A stretch of DNA of 64,000 bases from Krasilnikovozyma curviuscula (GCA_014825775.1 MVAQ01000052.1:1-64000); one strand, 5' to 3'. Counted from the stretch's first letter, positions 44,568 through 58,700 are shown. Numbers and translations are program-made. The notes: generated by a model from the sequence alone, not told the origin.

Positions 44568-47500
44568 CTAGTCACCAAAGTATTCTGGGAGAAACGTCAT
44601 AGAAATGCTGTACAGGAAGAGGGTGACGACAAGGGAGAGAGTCATGTAGAGGTGCCTGATAAACCAAATGTAATAATGTTAGTAAACGTAGTGGCGTGGA
44701 CCTTTCAAAAATGAAGTCGCGACTTACCAAGTCGTAATCTCCAGTGCGACCATGATGAGCTCGTTCAAGATGAGGGCGGTGAAGGAGATAGACACAATGT
44801 TCAAGAACTCGTTCTCGAAAAGGAGTAGAGACATGATCATGATGGCACCACCTGTATGAAAGATCCATTTGAGAAACAACGACCCAGCGATTGAAAATAA
44901 ATTGAACGAGCGACGTACCTTGGTACACACTGATCATGGTCCACATGAAGAATGTCTTGTACGAAAGAGAACGACCCTATAAGGTAGATGGTCAATATCT
45001 TTCCGAAAAGTGTCCTAGAACCTGACCCACCTTAGTCAACTCTTTGTATAGCTCAGGGTACAGAAGCGCTACATCCTCATTGACGTCTTTATCCAAAACC
45101 AGAGAGAACACTGGAGCCATAGTGTACACAGTAGCATATCCAACTTGAAGCCACCCTTGGTACAGAGCGATAGGAGCAAAATAGAAGATTGCTGAAAAGA
45201 CGGCCTGCATCACCGAGATGATCAAACCTCTGTGAATGACGAACTGAGCGAGCTTGGCAGAACGCTTGTACGAGTTTCTGCCGTGCCAGACGAGGAGCTT
45301 TGTGAGGTAGCTGAACTGATTAATTGAGAAGTCTGCCGCTAGGGAGGCTTGTTTTCCTTCTTTGCCGACGATACCGACACCTGCGAAATGGATGTTTGAA
45401 GTTTCTTAGGCAGAAGTCCAACAACATCGCTAATTGAAGAGACGATTACTCACCAACATCAGCAGCTTGAATCATACTAACATCATTACCACCATCGCCA
45501 ATGCAACAGACCCTTTTCTTCGTGAAGTGTCTGATTAAGCGAGCGACGTCTGCTTTTTGAGTGGGCGAACATCGACAAGCGACCACAGCAGGTAATTGAG
45601 TAGCAATTTCGATGAACTCATTCTTGAACCTATCAAGGCAGAGTTGGAGTGATTCACCGTCGATGACCAAGCAGCAATCGAGTTTTGTCCGGAGGAAGTC
45701 GAGTTCGTCCTGAATCTGAGCTGAAGTTTTCAGTTTAGCGACTTGGTGGATGTATTGACCCCGGGCAACAAGCTTTGTTGAGATTGCAATACACGTTGCA
45801 GTTTCAATTTTGTCACCAGTAAGCTACTCACAGGGAGAACAACGTCAGAGTTTGCCGGAAGACGCACATGACGGATCCACTTACCATCCAAATCTTTAGT
45901 CCAGCATTTCGAAGCAGCTCCAATGTAGCCTTGACGTCATCTTGAAGTTTATCTTCAACACCAGTTAACGCTAACAGTTCCAGGTCTTTTTCCAAATGCG
46001 AAGCGACGACGGCGCTCATTGCTTCGCTTCGATCCTTCAATTGCACGCTCGCCTTCTTGTAGTCTGTCGTGAACGCTTCATAGCTCTCCTCCGTCAGCTT
46101 CTTTCTGCCAATAACCAGAGTTCTCAATCCTTCTCTCGCCATATTCCCACACTCCTCCTCTAGCCAGTCGTTCTTCATCACAATGCGGGCCATGACAACG
46201 TCGGCACCCTTTTGAACGAAGAAGTATTCGCCGGACTGACGGTCACGGACGACGATACCCATGCGTTTGGACTCAGATGTGAAAGGGAAGATCTCAAGAA
46301 CGTCGAAGTGGATCAGGGAGTTATCTGGTAGACGCAAGCCCATTGATGTTCGGTCTCGCTCGACGAGTGTTAAGCCCACAGATTCCGTCCACTGTACGAT
46401 GGCGACCTCGTCCGGAGACGAGGCTTGGTAAGCTACAGTTCCGTCGTCACCAGTGACAGGCGTAACCTGGGGCAAACAATCTGAGGTCAATGATGTTCCC
46501 TGTTAGAGGGGAAAAGATCATCCACTCACGTTGTGACACAAAGCAAGGGCCAAAACTGCATCCCGAACTCTCGAAGACATGTCTCTTCTCCCTCTAGTTG
46601 CTAACAAAGCACCAGTCGTGGTAAAATTGCGAGTTTGAGGGGCTAAAGCGAGCGTCGAGATTGTAAGTGAAATGGCGATTGGAAACAAGGGAAGAGTAGA
46701 ACGAAAGACTCACGAGGGCTTCCAACTGAAGTATAGAACAACGCGAGTTGATGAGATACTTCATCCATTGAATCGTAGCCGTACGACATTGTTCCCAAGT
46801 GAAGCCTTCTCATTTCCATTTCTGTAAACGGGCAGTGAAGAATATGCGAATCGTTCAGTCGTAAAAAAAAGGCCTGAATCCGGCAAAACCAAAATGAATC
46901 ACATACCATTCTGTGTCAACGTTCCTGTCTTATCACTCAAAAGATACTCGATCCTGCCCAACTCCTCCGGGAGCGTGCTAGTCCTCACAACCGTCTCCGG
47001 GATTTCAGGGTCGTGTTGGATTTGATATGCATACACAGTCTTCCCCATATCCAGGTTCACACGTAGGGAGATGGGTATGATGGAGGAGAAAAGGATAAGG
47101 AACCTGAAGACGTAGACGATCCATGTTCCTCGGAAACCGTTGAGAGCGACGAGGGCCACAGAGAGGGCGAACGTAACGGCACATAAGATCTGATATCAAG
47201 AGAAAAATTGAAAGAAGTTAAGAATTGAATGCCTTGCAAACTTGGAGTCAAACTCTATACCTTGGCCATTCTGTTGATCTCCAAATCCAACAACCCCGTC
47301 TTCGTCTCCGGATGACTAGTATTCATCACTGCCCTAGTTTCCGGCCCTGTATAGACAATAAAACCAACCGCAGTACCAGATGCAAGGACTGTGTTGGCCC
47401 AGAGGAGGTTCTCGGCTGTGAGAGGCTCGACTTGGTGTGCAGGCAAAACAGAGACATCGTCGGATGAGGAGGTTGCATTGATGGTCAAGGTACCGATGAA

Positions 47501-48655
47501 TTGGTGGATATCTTTGATTGGTGCATCAGCTGAAAGAAGAGGTGGCTTTGAGTCTGACGTTGGGGAAACAGAGTAAAATTAAGAGGCGACGCACCGTAAA
47601 GCTCACCGACGAGCTCCAGAAGCGACTCATTGCCAGGTAGTTTCTGACATGCAGGAACGGCAACTCTCAATTTCCAATCTGTCTCTCCATCTAACTGATC
47701 TGTCCTGATAAAACACGTCCCACTCTCGTCGCTCGTCCTCAACAACACCATATCCGCCGGCACCCTCTGGTTCTTCTCCAAAACAACCAAGTCGCCGACT
47801 TTGAGTTTTGATGAAGGAACTGCTCGTGTCGGGGGTATCGAAGGTGATGAAGCTGGAGAACGGTCGAGGATGAGGTATCGAGCAGAGTTGGCATCTCGGT
47901 CTCGTAGGTATCGTGTGTAGTCGTCGTATGCCTCTTTACCCATCGTCACGCAAAGAACGAAGGCCAGAGGTGCAACATAGGTAACAATGAATCCTACAAG
48001 ACGCAAAGAATCAGATACACTATTTGCTAGGATGTCCAAACGAGCGTGAAGCAACGTACCAATTTTGAGAGCTGGAATAAATTGACTCAGGGCGACCAGC
48101 AGGAAGTAGAGGTTGAAGAAGAACTTGAACTGCTCGTAGAATACCAAAGGTAAGAACGAGACCACATTGTATTTCTGATTTCTGACGAGGTTCGCTGGGA
48201 ATTGAGAAACGAGTTTCGCTGTGCAATACGACACACAATGAGTAAGTCTTTCAAACCAGCTCCATAACCAAAGGAGAACCTGCAAGCTAACCTGATGGAT
48301 TAAACGGGATGGTCCTCGATTTATCTTGTGTAGACTGTGACTTCTTTGCTTCTTTCATCGGGGGAGGTTGCTGTAGACACAAAAGGCAAGGTCAGAGATT
48401 ACCCTTCGATTTCCTCCAGCCTTCCAGCCCCAGGAAACTAACCGTCGTCAGCTCATATTCGACAGTCTCATTCCTCTCTTCTTCGTACCCTGGTCCTCCC
48501 CCTCCTATCAGCAGTTCCTCCTCCTCGACGGCCGTTGACGCTTCCCGCTGGTGCTGCTGGTTCCTCCTGTTTGTTCTTCCTGACCGCGAGGCCATGGCTG
48601 ATCTTGATGATTGAGACTTGATTGAGGTTAAGGGGATACTGGGAGAGCTGCTCAT
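44568..48655 (-). CDS. NEO1: P4-type phospholipid flippase, Neo1/ATP9 class
   Basis: Fourteen exons: 48655-48443, 48370-48292, 48218-48060, 47993-47595, 47529-47261, 47189-46907, 46821-46714, 46642-46530, 46466-45885, 45823-45454, 45380-45031, 44976-44919, 44851-44728, 44655-44568; 1064 residues. The N-terminal tail is cytosolic and Ser/Glu-rich. Motifs in order: [20 protein letters not shown] and [20 protein letters not shown] (TM1), [33 protein letters not shown] (actuator), [12 protein letters not shown] (the P4 replacement for PEGL), [12 protein letters not shown] (phosphorylated Asp), [40 protein letters not shown] and [26 protein letters not shown] and the short C-terminus point to the Cdc50-independent Neo1/ATP9 class, which works at Golgi and endosomes. 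Confidence 0.96.
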
Positions 48656-49716
48656 TAGGCCCCTGTACTTTTTAGGAGCGATTCATCGTTAGGGGATGCA
48701 ACGAGGACGTTGCGCTGCGGCGAGAGAAGATCCCCTTAATATTTCATCGTATTATTCGAGAACATCTCCATCCCTTTACAATACGTCATTACTGATTTTT
48801 GCCTTGAAAAAGTTGAGCAGCAACCTGTCTGGAAATATTAAAGTTCTCAAGCTGGCGATCGCTTGTCTCCCATCGATTAAATCTGGCAGATTACGGTAAT
48901 GGACGTAGTTCCTATCATATCCGGGTAAGCTCTGGGCTTGAGCATCAGAATAAATGCCGTCACTTGTCGTAGGAAACATGGTCACTTGGATAGTTTTCAT
49001 CTTTAACGCCCAAACATGATTCGAAATGCCGTGCGTCAATAATCAGAGAACCCATCGAAGTGTTTATTTTAATAGTCCTCTTTTAGTCAGTATAGAATTT
49101 GCTGAGGGTACATTAAGCATATCCACACTCGGCGCCAGGAGAGTTTTGCACTACCATTCCACGAAGAGAACGCCTACATCGACCTACTCAAGAACTCAAG
49201 TTCTAGTAAGGACATGGACATCTCTCTGAACTTAGAACACCTCAAGGATCCTAGATTTTGGATGTCTGGCGGCGTACCTTCTTAGCCTTTTGAAGTGATC
49301 AATGGATTCGAGAGGAGATAATAAGGAGGAGCGGCGAGTTTTAGCTGCTTGCTCATCATCTCTCTTCACAATAATCAAATTATATGGCTCCTTTTTGTTT
49401 TTACCTTTCAGTGCCATCATTTACAAGACATAAACCGGAAATACTCTCACGGCTGATGCGCCATTCTATACCGCGCTCTTTCGGACATTTCCTTTTCGAA
49501 TTGCAAAGGCAGATTCTAACTCCCACCTCTATATTCAAGCACCAGAGCAAAAAAGAAGTTTCTTGTACCCCACTCTCCAATGGGAGCATCACCACCATTA
49601 CACAAAGCACCATATACTGTCACTGAACAATTCACTTGCTGTTCCGACTCTGGCTCCTCCTTGCTGCATTAGAAACCTTTCAAGTCCCACCACTTATTTC
49701 CCGATTCCATTTTCAG
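48656..49716. promoter_or_regulatory. Divergent upstream region between NEO1 and the MFS gene
   Basis: About 1.06 kb between divergent starts. A minus-strand frame from ATG 49000 to 48776 would encode 74 residues (MKTIQVTMFPTTSDGIYSD) and another frame overlaps it with protein-like GVKDENYPSDHVSYDK. These could be scraps of a lost gene, but I cannot support either. A pyrimidine-rich leader lies near 49640-49700. Confidence 0.35.
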
Positions 49717-52197
49717 ATGACCCTCGCTCACTCAGGTTCATTGATCGACACGATAGAACCTCTTCCTCTGGCAGCGATTCCAGTCGTCGAAAATACGAGC
49801 GCCGATATCGACACGTCGGGTGGGGATCCAACCGATGATAGTACCAATCATGATGGAGCTACCATTGCGGTAGTGAAGAAGCTAGATATTGAACATGCTG
49901 TTGTCGAGAACGATCCTCGAGCTTGGTCCAGTACGAAAAAGGTACGGGTTTGAATACAGTTATTTTGTATTTTTGTTTATAAGGACAATAACAATATCTC
50001 TATCAAATTCTAAACTGACTCTTATTCCCGTTTGATTTCTGCTACGTTTTGAATCAGACCGCCATCCTGATCATGATCTCTCTGGGGGCTGTCACGCCTA
50101 CCTTGGGTGCAGCGATTTACAACCCGGTTAGTATCCGGATTCCCTGCCTTCCTTCTCCTCGAGGCGGCCGATGTTGGTAGAAACTATAAGTCCCATTTGC
50201 TTTACTGACATACGCTCTGTATTCGCTCAGGCATTTAGTCAGGTATATATGAATATTCATTTTCGCACCTTGTTCTGTGACAAGCTGCGACGTCGCTGAC
50301 TGCTGCCCTCAACCTTCTACATCAGCTCGAACAAGAACTCCATGCAACCGAATCCCAACTTGCACTTTCGCTCTCAATTTTTGTCCTTCTGCAAGGAGTC
50401 ATTCCTATGTTCTGGACCGCGCTGGCTGAAGCGACAGGTCGAAAATGGGTTTATTTGACCTCGTACACAGTCTTTATCATCGGTACTTTGGTTGCTTCAC
50501 GAAGTAATAGCATGGGACTTCTGATTGGAATGAGGTGTCTACAAGCTATTGGGTCTGCTGCAGTCTTAAGTATCGGAGCTGGGACGCTAGCGGATATCTA
50601 TGAGACGAAAGAGCGAGGTGTGAGTGTATTGTTATCTTCAGCTCGGAAATTCCAAGTCTGATCCTTTTCAATGACTCAAAAAGACCAAAATGGGTCTCTA
50701 CTATGTAAGACGATCTTTCATTTGTCAATAAATTTCCATTGCACTAAGTCTCCAGGTCACTGATGGGGGTGTAGTTCCTTTTTATTATCTTCAGGCGGCT
50801 CCTCTGCTCGGCCCAAGTATGGGACCTCTGGTTGGTGGGGCACTAACATCAGGATTCAACTGGAGAGCGACATTTTATTTCATCTGTTCTCTTGGAGCAG
50901 TATCATGGGTCAGTGTAGTTCAATAACATGTGTAATTAGTCTTAGCTTTTCACGCATACTCACACTCCCCTTCTCACTTAACGCCTACTGTCAACTTCAG
51001 GTTGCGTTCTGGTTCTTTCCAGACACTTGGCGAAAGGAGAGATCAGCCGTTTATCAGTCAGCATATCGAGACTTTCTGAAACAAAAGTTGGAGAATGAGG
51101 GTCGCCTGGAAACCTCTGAGAAGCAACAAGTCCCGTCCATGCCTATACAGAAGAGGAACTGGCGAGGAAAACTTGAATATAGGAGTAAAAGTGACTTCAG
51201 GATTCAATTTAAACATATAACCCCGGTACCAGCGGCGATTCGAGTCCTCAAAAAACCTCACAATGTGATTGTGATGATCGCATCAGGTAAATAAAAATTC
51301 TTTTAAGAAATTAGATTAAATTCAGCATCACAGAACTGAGCCAGGCCCTCAAACAATCTGCAGGGTTTTTATTCGCGGCCCAATACACCGTCGCATTTAC
51401 CTCAGCCCTGACCTTCTCCGCCGCGCCGTACAACTATAGCGCTTTCAAAGTCGGACTCGTACTCGTCTCTTTCGGAGGAGGAAATATCATTGGCTCTATC
51501 CTCGGCGGTCGATACTCCGATCGGGTTCTCAAGCATCTGAAGGCGAAGAACGGGGGCGTGGGGGAGCCAGAGATGAGATGTAGGAGCATGATTCCTCCTA
51601 TGCCGCTGATTGTGCTGGGATTCTTGGGGTATGCATGGTGTGTTCAAGAAAAGACTAGTATTGCGGGGCCGGTGGTGTTTTTGTTCGTTGCTGGGAGTAG
51701 CTTGATGGTAACTTATTCCTCGTGAGTTTCTGGCTTGTTTTGTTACTCATCTCATAGAATGCAACACTGACTTCTGTTTGATCTACAGCGCTCTGGCTTA
51801 CCTTGTCGATGCCAATATGGGAAGTTCCTCAAGTGCGTTTGCAATGAATGCGTTTGCTAGGGGCCTCTTCGCTTTCGTCATGTCAGAAATCGCTATTCCC
51901 ATCCGAAATGCGATCGTAAGTCAAATTGCCTCTCAAACACATGGCTTGCCTACCGTTCGATTCTGACTAGCGATGTATTGAAGGGCGATGGTGGATTGTA
52001 TACCCTTATAGCTGGAATCTTAGCCTTTGCTTGTAGTTTACTGGTGCTGCTGATGTATAAAGGCAAGATGGTAAGTGCTGAATTTCTCTGGCTGAGATAT
52101 CAGTCACTGATTCTATCGCACCTTCTAGTGGAGAGACCCAGATTACAAGATGTTTTCTAGAAAGCAAAAGCCTAGTGATGTGGAGTCTGGGAAATAG
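49717..52197 (+). CDS. Major facilitator superfamily drug:H+ antiporter (DHA1 type)
   Basis: Eleven exons: 49717-49941, 50058-50126, 50231-50242 (12 nt), 50326-50619, 50684-50704 (21 nt), 50795-50908, 51001-51286, 51364-51721, 51789-51915, 51984-52070, 52129-52197; 553 residues. A hydrophilic N-terminal tail of 75 residues precedes TM1. Family marks: GAVTPTLGAAIYNPAFSQ, LSLSIFVLLQGVIPMFWTAL, the motif-A region LAEATGRKWVY, RCLQAIGSAAVLSIGAGTLA (motif B Arg and helix 4), and LLGPSMGPLVGGAL (motif C of 12-TM exporters). A basic cytosolic loop of about 90 residues separates the halves. Fungal relatives export azoles, polyamines, organic acids or quinidine. The substrate cannot be read from sequence. 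The 12-nt and 21-nt exons are required to connect TM1 to TM2 and TM4 to TM5 in frame. Confidence 0.93.
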
Positions 52198-52485
52198 AGT
52201 TTCAGGTCTCGTTTGGACGCGTGGAGAATGAATGAATGCATTACAGCGCGGTGACCAACCAGTTTATTCCAATAAAATTAGAATTGACTTTCCTCCCACC
52301 CGCTTCGTTGTATAACTTGAGGTTAGTGTTTTGGCTGCCAGGCAGCAGAAGTAAGAAAAGATTTTTCAGGGCCGGTGTCCTATGGCAGTCCCCATGAACT
52401 TAGCCGCCAGCATTTCGCTCGACTCTTGTTCGCCCTTTGATTTCACCTCACTTTCGAACCTCACCTTTCTCTTCTCTCAGTTCTC

Positions 52486-54286
52486 ATGGCCAAAGTGAAG
52501 ATTGTAAGCACTTCAGATCGTCCGTTCAGATAAGTATGAAGGCTCATTTGTATTTGCCTCTCTTAGCTCTCAATCGGTCGTCCCTCAGAGACTTCCCATG
52601 TTCTGTCTTCATTCGAAGAGCAGGTGGAATGGACTGTGAGTATTAATATGATCTAGTTTTCATGCTTGAGTATCTAACGAAGCTCTTTTTTCCACTCAGT
52701 TCATTGCTCAAACTAATCGCCTCGACACCGTTCGTTTCCATCCTTCTACGGGAGCTTCATTCAAAGACTGATTTCCCTTTCCCCAATAGATCGAGAATAT
52801 CAAGGCCTCAGTGAGATCCGAAGGGCCATTCGAAGTCGTCATGTTCTTCCTCACATTCTCCAAATCTGCCGAAACCGGTCTGCCGTTTCCCTCACAGCAA
52901 GAGATGTTTGAACCCTTAGTAGAAGGTGGAAAACTGAAGGTTGTGATTGCTCCTGGGGCTGGATTTGAGGTGAATTTTGCTTGCTTTGTATTTCTGTGAA
53001 GAGTGGAGACTAACACCTTTGCGGGGCAAAACAAACAGCACGTCGATACTGACTACCTCACCCGAAACGGCGTTTTCTATGCAAATGGGCCGGAGACTGT
53101 GGGAAAACGAACGGCTGATTCGACGTTGATGCTCATCATGCAAGGTTCGTCCGGTCGCTTTTCCATTCTGCTTGCAACGGGGGCGGTTCTGACTCTACGA
53201 GGGCGATGATACAGCCTTGAGGGGTTCGTCTGAGCATGAGCATAACTTGAGAGAGGGGAAGTGGCTGGATAGGTCCATCGTCTCCAAGGACTCACGGGAA
53301 TGTACTGTAAGTGTCAGAATTAAAACTCTCGCTGCTTCGCGCTGCTGATCAAAACACTACTTCTGACTCTAACTCTCACACCATCTAATTGTTATCTCAT
53401 AGATTGGAATCATTGGAATGGGACGTATTGGACAGTATGTAGCGAAAGGCGCTGAGAGTTGGTTGGGCATGAAAGTTGTTTATACAAAACGATCCAGGTT
53501 ACCAGCTTCAGGTGAGTACATCATCTGTTTCATCCAAAATCTTGATCATTGAGCCGCTTTGTTTTCCTAATTTCAGAGGAAGGCAAGTTTAAGTACCTCA
53601 GTTTAGACGAACTCCTTGCGACCTCAGACCTCATCTCCCTCAACTGCCCTTTGACCGCCGAAACCCACCATCTGATAACAGCCAAGGAATTTGCGAAAAT
53701 GAAAGATGGTGTTATAATTGTGAACACCGCGAGGGGCGCTGTGATCGATGAGAACGCATTGGTTGAAGCGCTGGATAGTGGGAAAGGTGAGAGTTCTTAC
53801 TTGTTTAGCCATGGTGATCAATGGAAGGTCGTATGTGCGGTTGCTGACTTTGACTGTACTTCTTTGTTACAGTCCTGAGAGCTGTAAGTGAAGTGTATGG
53901 TCCTACGAACCTGACCGAGCTCTACTAACTCCTACTCACCTACTTTGATTACTTGCATCGCCAGGCTCTCGATGTAAGTGACGGCATGTCTCTCCCTCTC
54001 TCATCGGTATTAACTATATTGCTCAAATTAGGTGTTTGAAAATGAGCCTGCAATCCATCCCGGTCTTCTGAAGAACCACAAGTGTATTCTAACCCCTCAC
54101 TCAGCGTAAGTTCTCTTCGTCTTCCCTTTTTCTCCTCATTTGACTCTCTCTTAACCCTTCCCTTATCGCAGGTGCCTTAACGAGACTATCCAAAGAGATC
54201 ATGAATTAGAGATGTTTGAAAACCTGAAGCATTACTTGAAGACGGGCGCGCCGTTCACACCTGTCAACAAGCCGCTGCGGTCTTGA
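52486..54286 (+). CDS. D-isomer-specific 2-hydroxyacid dehydrogenase
   Basis: Twelve exons: 52486-52503, 52567-52635, 52700-52729, 52790-52969, 53039-53144, 53215-53306, 53403-53511, 53577-53786, 53873-53883 (11 nt), 53965-53973 (9 nt), 54032-54105, 54172-54286; 340 residues. The NAD(P) Rossmann motif is IGIIGMGRIGQYVAKGAESW, followed by KVVYTKRSRLPAS. Basic residues after strand 2 (YTKRSR) favour NADPH. Catalytic Arg is in IVNTARGAVIDENALVEAL, Glu in LDVFENEPAIHPGL and His in ILTPHSACLNE. This is the glyoxylate/hydroxypyruvate reductase-like branch, which reduces 2-keto acids to D-2-hydroxy acids. The exact substrate is not clear. The two microexons encode the VLRA and ALD residues between the Arg and Glu motifs, and both are needed to keep the frame. 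Confidence 0.9.
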
Positions 54287-55788
54287 GTGCTTGAGGAAGC
54301 TTCAATTTGTTGTTAGAACGGCGATGGTCAATTAGAACCGATGTTAATGACTTATATTGGCATAATTTACGAGTGTATGGCTTTAGATTGCCGCCGTGTG
54401 GTTTATCCAGCGGAGGAAAAGTTGCTCGCACACTTTGTTTTCGAGCCGACAACGGGGAGGTGTGAGATCCAATAGCACCAAAATACCAGCGTTACTTGTT
54501 CTGCTTATTGTTTTGATTCCACTGAGAATCTTCACAATCAATGGACCGTCTAGGACCGACGAAGCTGGCAAGAAAGTTAATGCGATGGGGCCCAAAGCGC
54601 AGAGAAGAGAAGCTGGAATCGAAAACGAATGACACAGGGTAAACTCGCTCAAGCACTCTCGAATCTTGTCTCCCTCTCCCCACGACCGTCCCAGTTTCAT
54701 TGTTTCATCTGCACTGGTTGGACCTACACTTTCGTGAAGAAATACTCTGTTTGATATTTCATATCTGCATGAGTTCCGCTGACCTTTTGTTTTTTCTGCG
54801 ACATATTTCTATTCGGTTCAAGTTCAATAGGAAGACAGAGGTGCGCCATCTTCTTCTATCTGCAGGAACTTTCAGAGGGAGAGAAGGAGAAACAAATGGG
54901 CTGCAGCTATGAGAGAGAAAGCATGATAGGGCGAAGGAACAACTGCGCCAGCATCTGCTCTGTCTCATCTAAATTACCGGCAATGACACGCGGGCTTCCG
55001 TTCGATGAACACTGGTCACTGCTTTCTAATCCCATGAAATTTTGATTTTTGTTTCTTTACATACTTTGGACAGCCGTCCCCGCTTGAGAAGACGAATACA
55101 ACGACATATCTTTCCCAGTCTCCTTCGGAACGCTGGTTGTTTGGCTCTTATCATCAGGGATCTACGCCTGGGAAATTTCCCCGACACGTGAGAGGAACAA
55201 TTCCCTCCCTGATTAGTGTCTCGTCATCCATTAGCTTTCAGGCATTTTTGGATGAAGGCTTAGCCCAGCTTTTTAGTCGACACATGTGACTGCCGCCGCC
55301 GCTTCAGCTATTCACTGACTGAGACTCCATCTCTTTCTCCACCCACACATCCACTGGACCCTACCTCGTTCCATTCTCGATACCTCGGGACCTCCCCTCG
55401 GACGCCTTCCTTCCCAAGAGCGAAACAGATCGCTGCGGGCTTTTCCTCGCGTCATCGACGTCGATCGAATTATTGTGGCTTCGATACGGTGCGTTACCCC
55501 GAAGGTGGTTTTTGAAGCTATCTCGACACTAAACCTATTGGGCTCCAAGCCAAGTTCTCTTTTTGATACTACCCAACAGCCATCCTCTCCATTCAAGTCT
55601 TTTTTTTTAATGGTGAGCTGCTCCTTATCTGCACACAACGACGGCGTCCTACGTCTCCTATCTCACAAAAATCTCATCCCTGTCTTGCTTTTTGCCATTA
55701 TTCTTTAATCGCTGCACCAAAAGGGCATGCTTTGACGAAACCTGATACTATTCTGACACTCCTAGGCCACGAACTGTCAAGTTGAAGC
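54287..55788. other. Long upstream region of the RhoGEF gene
   Basis: About 1.5 kb. Short frames exist on both strands (for example 55312-55638 minus) but look like shadows of non-coding sequence. The right half is pyrimidine-rich and probably a long 5' leader. There is no repeat or RNA gene that I can support. Confidence 0.4.
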
Positions 55789-58700
55789 ATGGCACTTTGT
55801 CCTCCCAAGCTCTCTCAACAATCCGACTCCTTCTCGTCCGCCTCGTCAACTTTTACATCGAACCATGGCAACGACTGGTCCGACGAGTCCTCACCATGGG
55901 AAACAGGCAACACAAGTCCAGGTAGTAGTAGTAGTGGGCATAGGCTTTTGAGATATGGCGAAGAGGAGGAGCTGCAGCGGGTTCTCGAGGAAAGCATGGT
56001 CGGAAGAACTGTTGGGGGGCATCCTGTTAGTAAAGTAGTCCTTCACCCCTATTGCCCTTGGAAAATTTCTCGAATGGCCCTCGGAGTTGCCATCTATTTC
56101 ACTATTTGGTTGAGCTGAATGAGACGGTCAATTCTAACGCGAACGTTTTCATTCGCAGTCGTCGATTCAGCCGTCGTCCAGCAAATCGACGAACGTCGCA
56201 ACCTCGATCCCTTATCGGACCCTACCGCCTTTACCAACACCTACCCATCCTGAACATGAGATTCGACATACTTCTCCTTCGAAATTATCAAAGCAGTATT
56301 CTCAAGGGTCCCCAAACAAAGTTTCGACTGGCACTAAAGAACGTGGGAAGTCGCACCACCTTAACATTCTCCTATCGACATCGACCACCCACACAAGCTT
56401 GGAAAACATCGACAATGAATCTATCTCACCAACACCAGTACATGAAGGGAAGGAAACAGGCAATGGTTATCTCCTCAACGCAGAGCGCAGCAACCAGACA
56501 GTTGTTGGTAGACCTCTAAGCAATTCACCTACAGCTGGGCAGTTCTCATCTTTACCACCACCAGAAATAGAACCACCTCTATTCTACAAGATAAGAAAAC
56601 CTTCTCTACCAACTCCACCCATCCCATCCAGCTCCAATAGCCAGCGACAACAGGAGGAATCCATCCTTAGCCCCCTTCCATCCAAAAGATTCGCTGATCC
56701 ATCGACTGGAAGAACCTATATTATGTCTCGATATACAGATCAAACATCCCTTTCACCGTCAATCCTCTTGTCACCTAGCTCGAGCGAGTTCAGTGATACA
56801 TCAACCGTCACCGCTTCGTCGCCTCGTACATCCCAGCCTTCTGCAACCTGGTCAAGCTCACCACCACCGACGCTGTCACCTAAATCACCAATGAGGAGAC
56901 TGGTATCCACGAGTGCCTTGTCGGCGAATGCGAAGAGCGCAGGTGAGAAGAGGAAAGGCTCGTATGAGCAAGAAGAACGTGGTGTTGCACCATCAACGCT
57001 GATGAGTTCTGGTGTAAGTTCCTGACCTTAATGTCGTCATTCTCATAAGCTTGGCTCATCGTGTTCCTTCTCGCTTCCTGACTCTTTTGTTTCTGTATCG
57101 TCTTGTTCGGTTGCTACTATTCAGGGTCTTGGAGTACAGAGCCTAAAAGAACGGGGTGGTCCGACTGAGGACGGTGTAAGTTGACTGTTCCTTATTTTCC
57201 CTTCAGGAGCACCTTTATCCTGCTCCACTTCCGTCTGCTCCTTGTGCGTGTGATAGGGGCATTCCCCAGTCACGTTCATCCCCGCCTGCGCCCTGCTCAG
57301 TAGAGCTGGCGTTTATTGAATACGGTCGATTTGAGAACATCTTTCCAAACTTGATTTTCTATATCTTATCCTTGCTTGTTGTCAGAGCTAAGAGACAAAG
57401 TGCTGACGCCAGATGTTTGGTTTAAAACCTTAGTGCCTCACCGGATCGCCGCCGTCGCGGTCGCAGTCGCAGTTGTCAACTCCGCCTTCATTCAACTCTT
57501 CTGTCGTCGTCAGTACAACTTCCCTCCCCACGACGAACAAGTCGAATGTAATGCTTCAGAACATCGGTACTCACCATCACCAGCAAGGCTCACCGATTCT
57601 CAAACCGAGCGACACCCCAGAAGCGCCCCCGGCCCCTATGGAGTACTTCCCCCAACCAAGCACTTTTGCAGGAGGATTTGTCACTGAGCAGTTACAACAT
57701 GCAGGGGCTATACTTCCGGCTTTGATCTCTGGGCAGGTGCAGCAAAAGCACCAGGAAAACAGCCCACCCTCATCACCAACACTACCAGTTCAGTCCCCTT
57801 TTAGCTCGACCGGTGATTTGCAGCTTCACCAGTCACCAGTCATCGTAGACTCATTGGTCCCTCCCACCATACCCATCATCGACGAAAAAATACTCATACC
57901 ATCTGTTCCTGCAGCTGAAAGCAGCCCAAGAACGGCGTCGTACTCTCAGAGCTACCGTCTTATAGCAACCTCTTCGACCAACGCTGAAAACACGACACCG
58001 AAGTCTATTCTTGGTCTCAATCTTGGTGACAGCCCTAAAATCTCCCACTTCTCATCTACGACAGAGTCTCCCACCAAGCCGAAGAGGCTCACGAAACGAC
58101 ATCGTCCAGCTGTGGTGAAGAGGGTTTCAGAGTTCTCCTCTGCATTGTGGGAAGGAGCCAAAACATCAGCAGTCGCACCACCCGGTATTCAGCAGTCAAT
58201 GGGTCATCCGATGTCGATTGTAACTTCAACAACAGTAACAGAAACAGCTGTCGCATCTTCGTCCTTTTTTAAGTTTCGTTCGAAATCGACGGTAAACCTT
58301 CCGCAGACACTGCTGCAGCAATCTCAGTACCAGCAGCTTCTTCTTCAGGAACGTATACCTGATACTTCCGAAACAGATTCCCCAGTCTATTCCAATAATT
58401 CTTCTCCCGGACAGCAACACCCGCCACCGTCTCTCCATCGGTCGAAATCCCTCAGCGACCGGTTTGTCGACACTTTCATGGGCAGAAGATCTAATTCCAG
58501 CTCCAGCTCTAGCTCAGGAATGGTGGAAAGAAAGGGCGGTATCGGCTTGGAAGGAATGTCGCCGATCACCCCTTCGTCGATCGACAGCACGCCGCCAGTA
58601 GAGTTGGAAGGAGGTGATGACGACGTTGGTGTCTTGATGAAGGCTATCAAATCGGCTAGTCCATCAAGGAGGTTGACGAAGCGAAACAAGAGTCCTCAGG

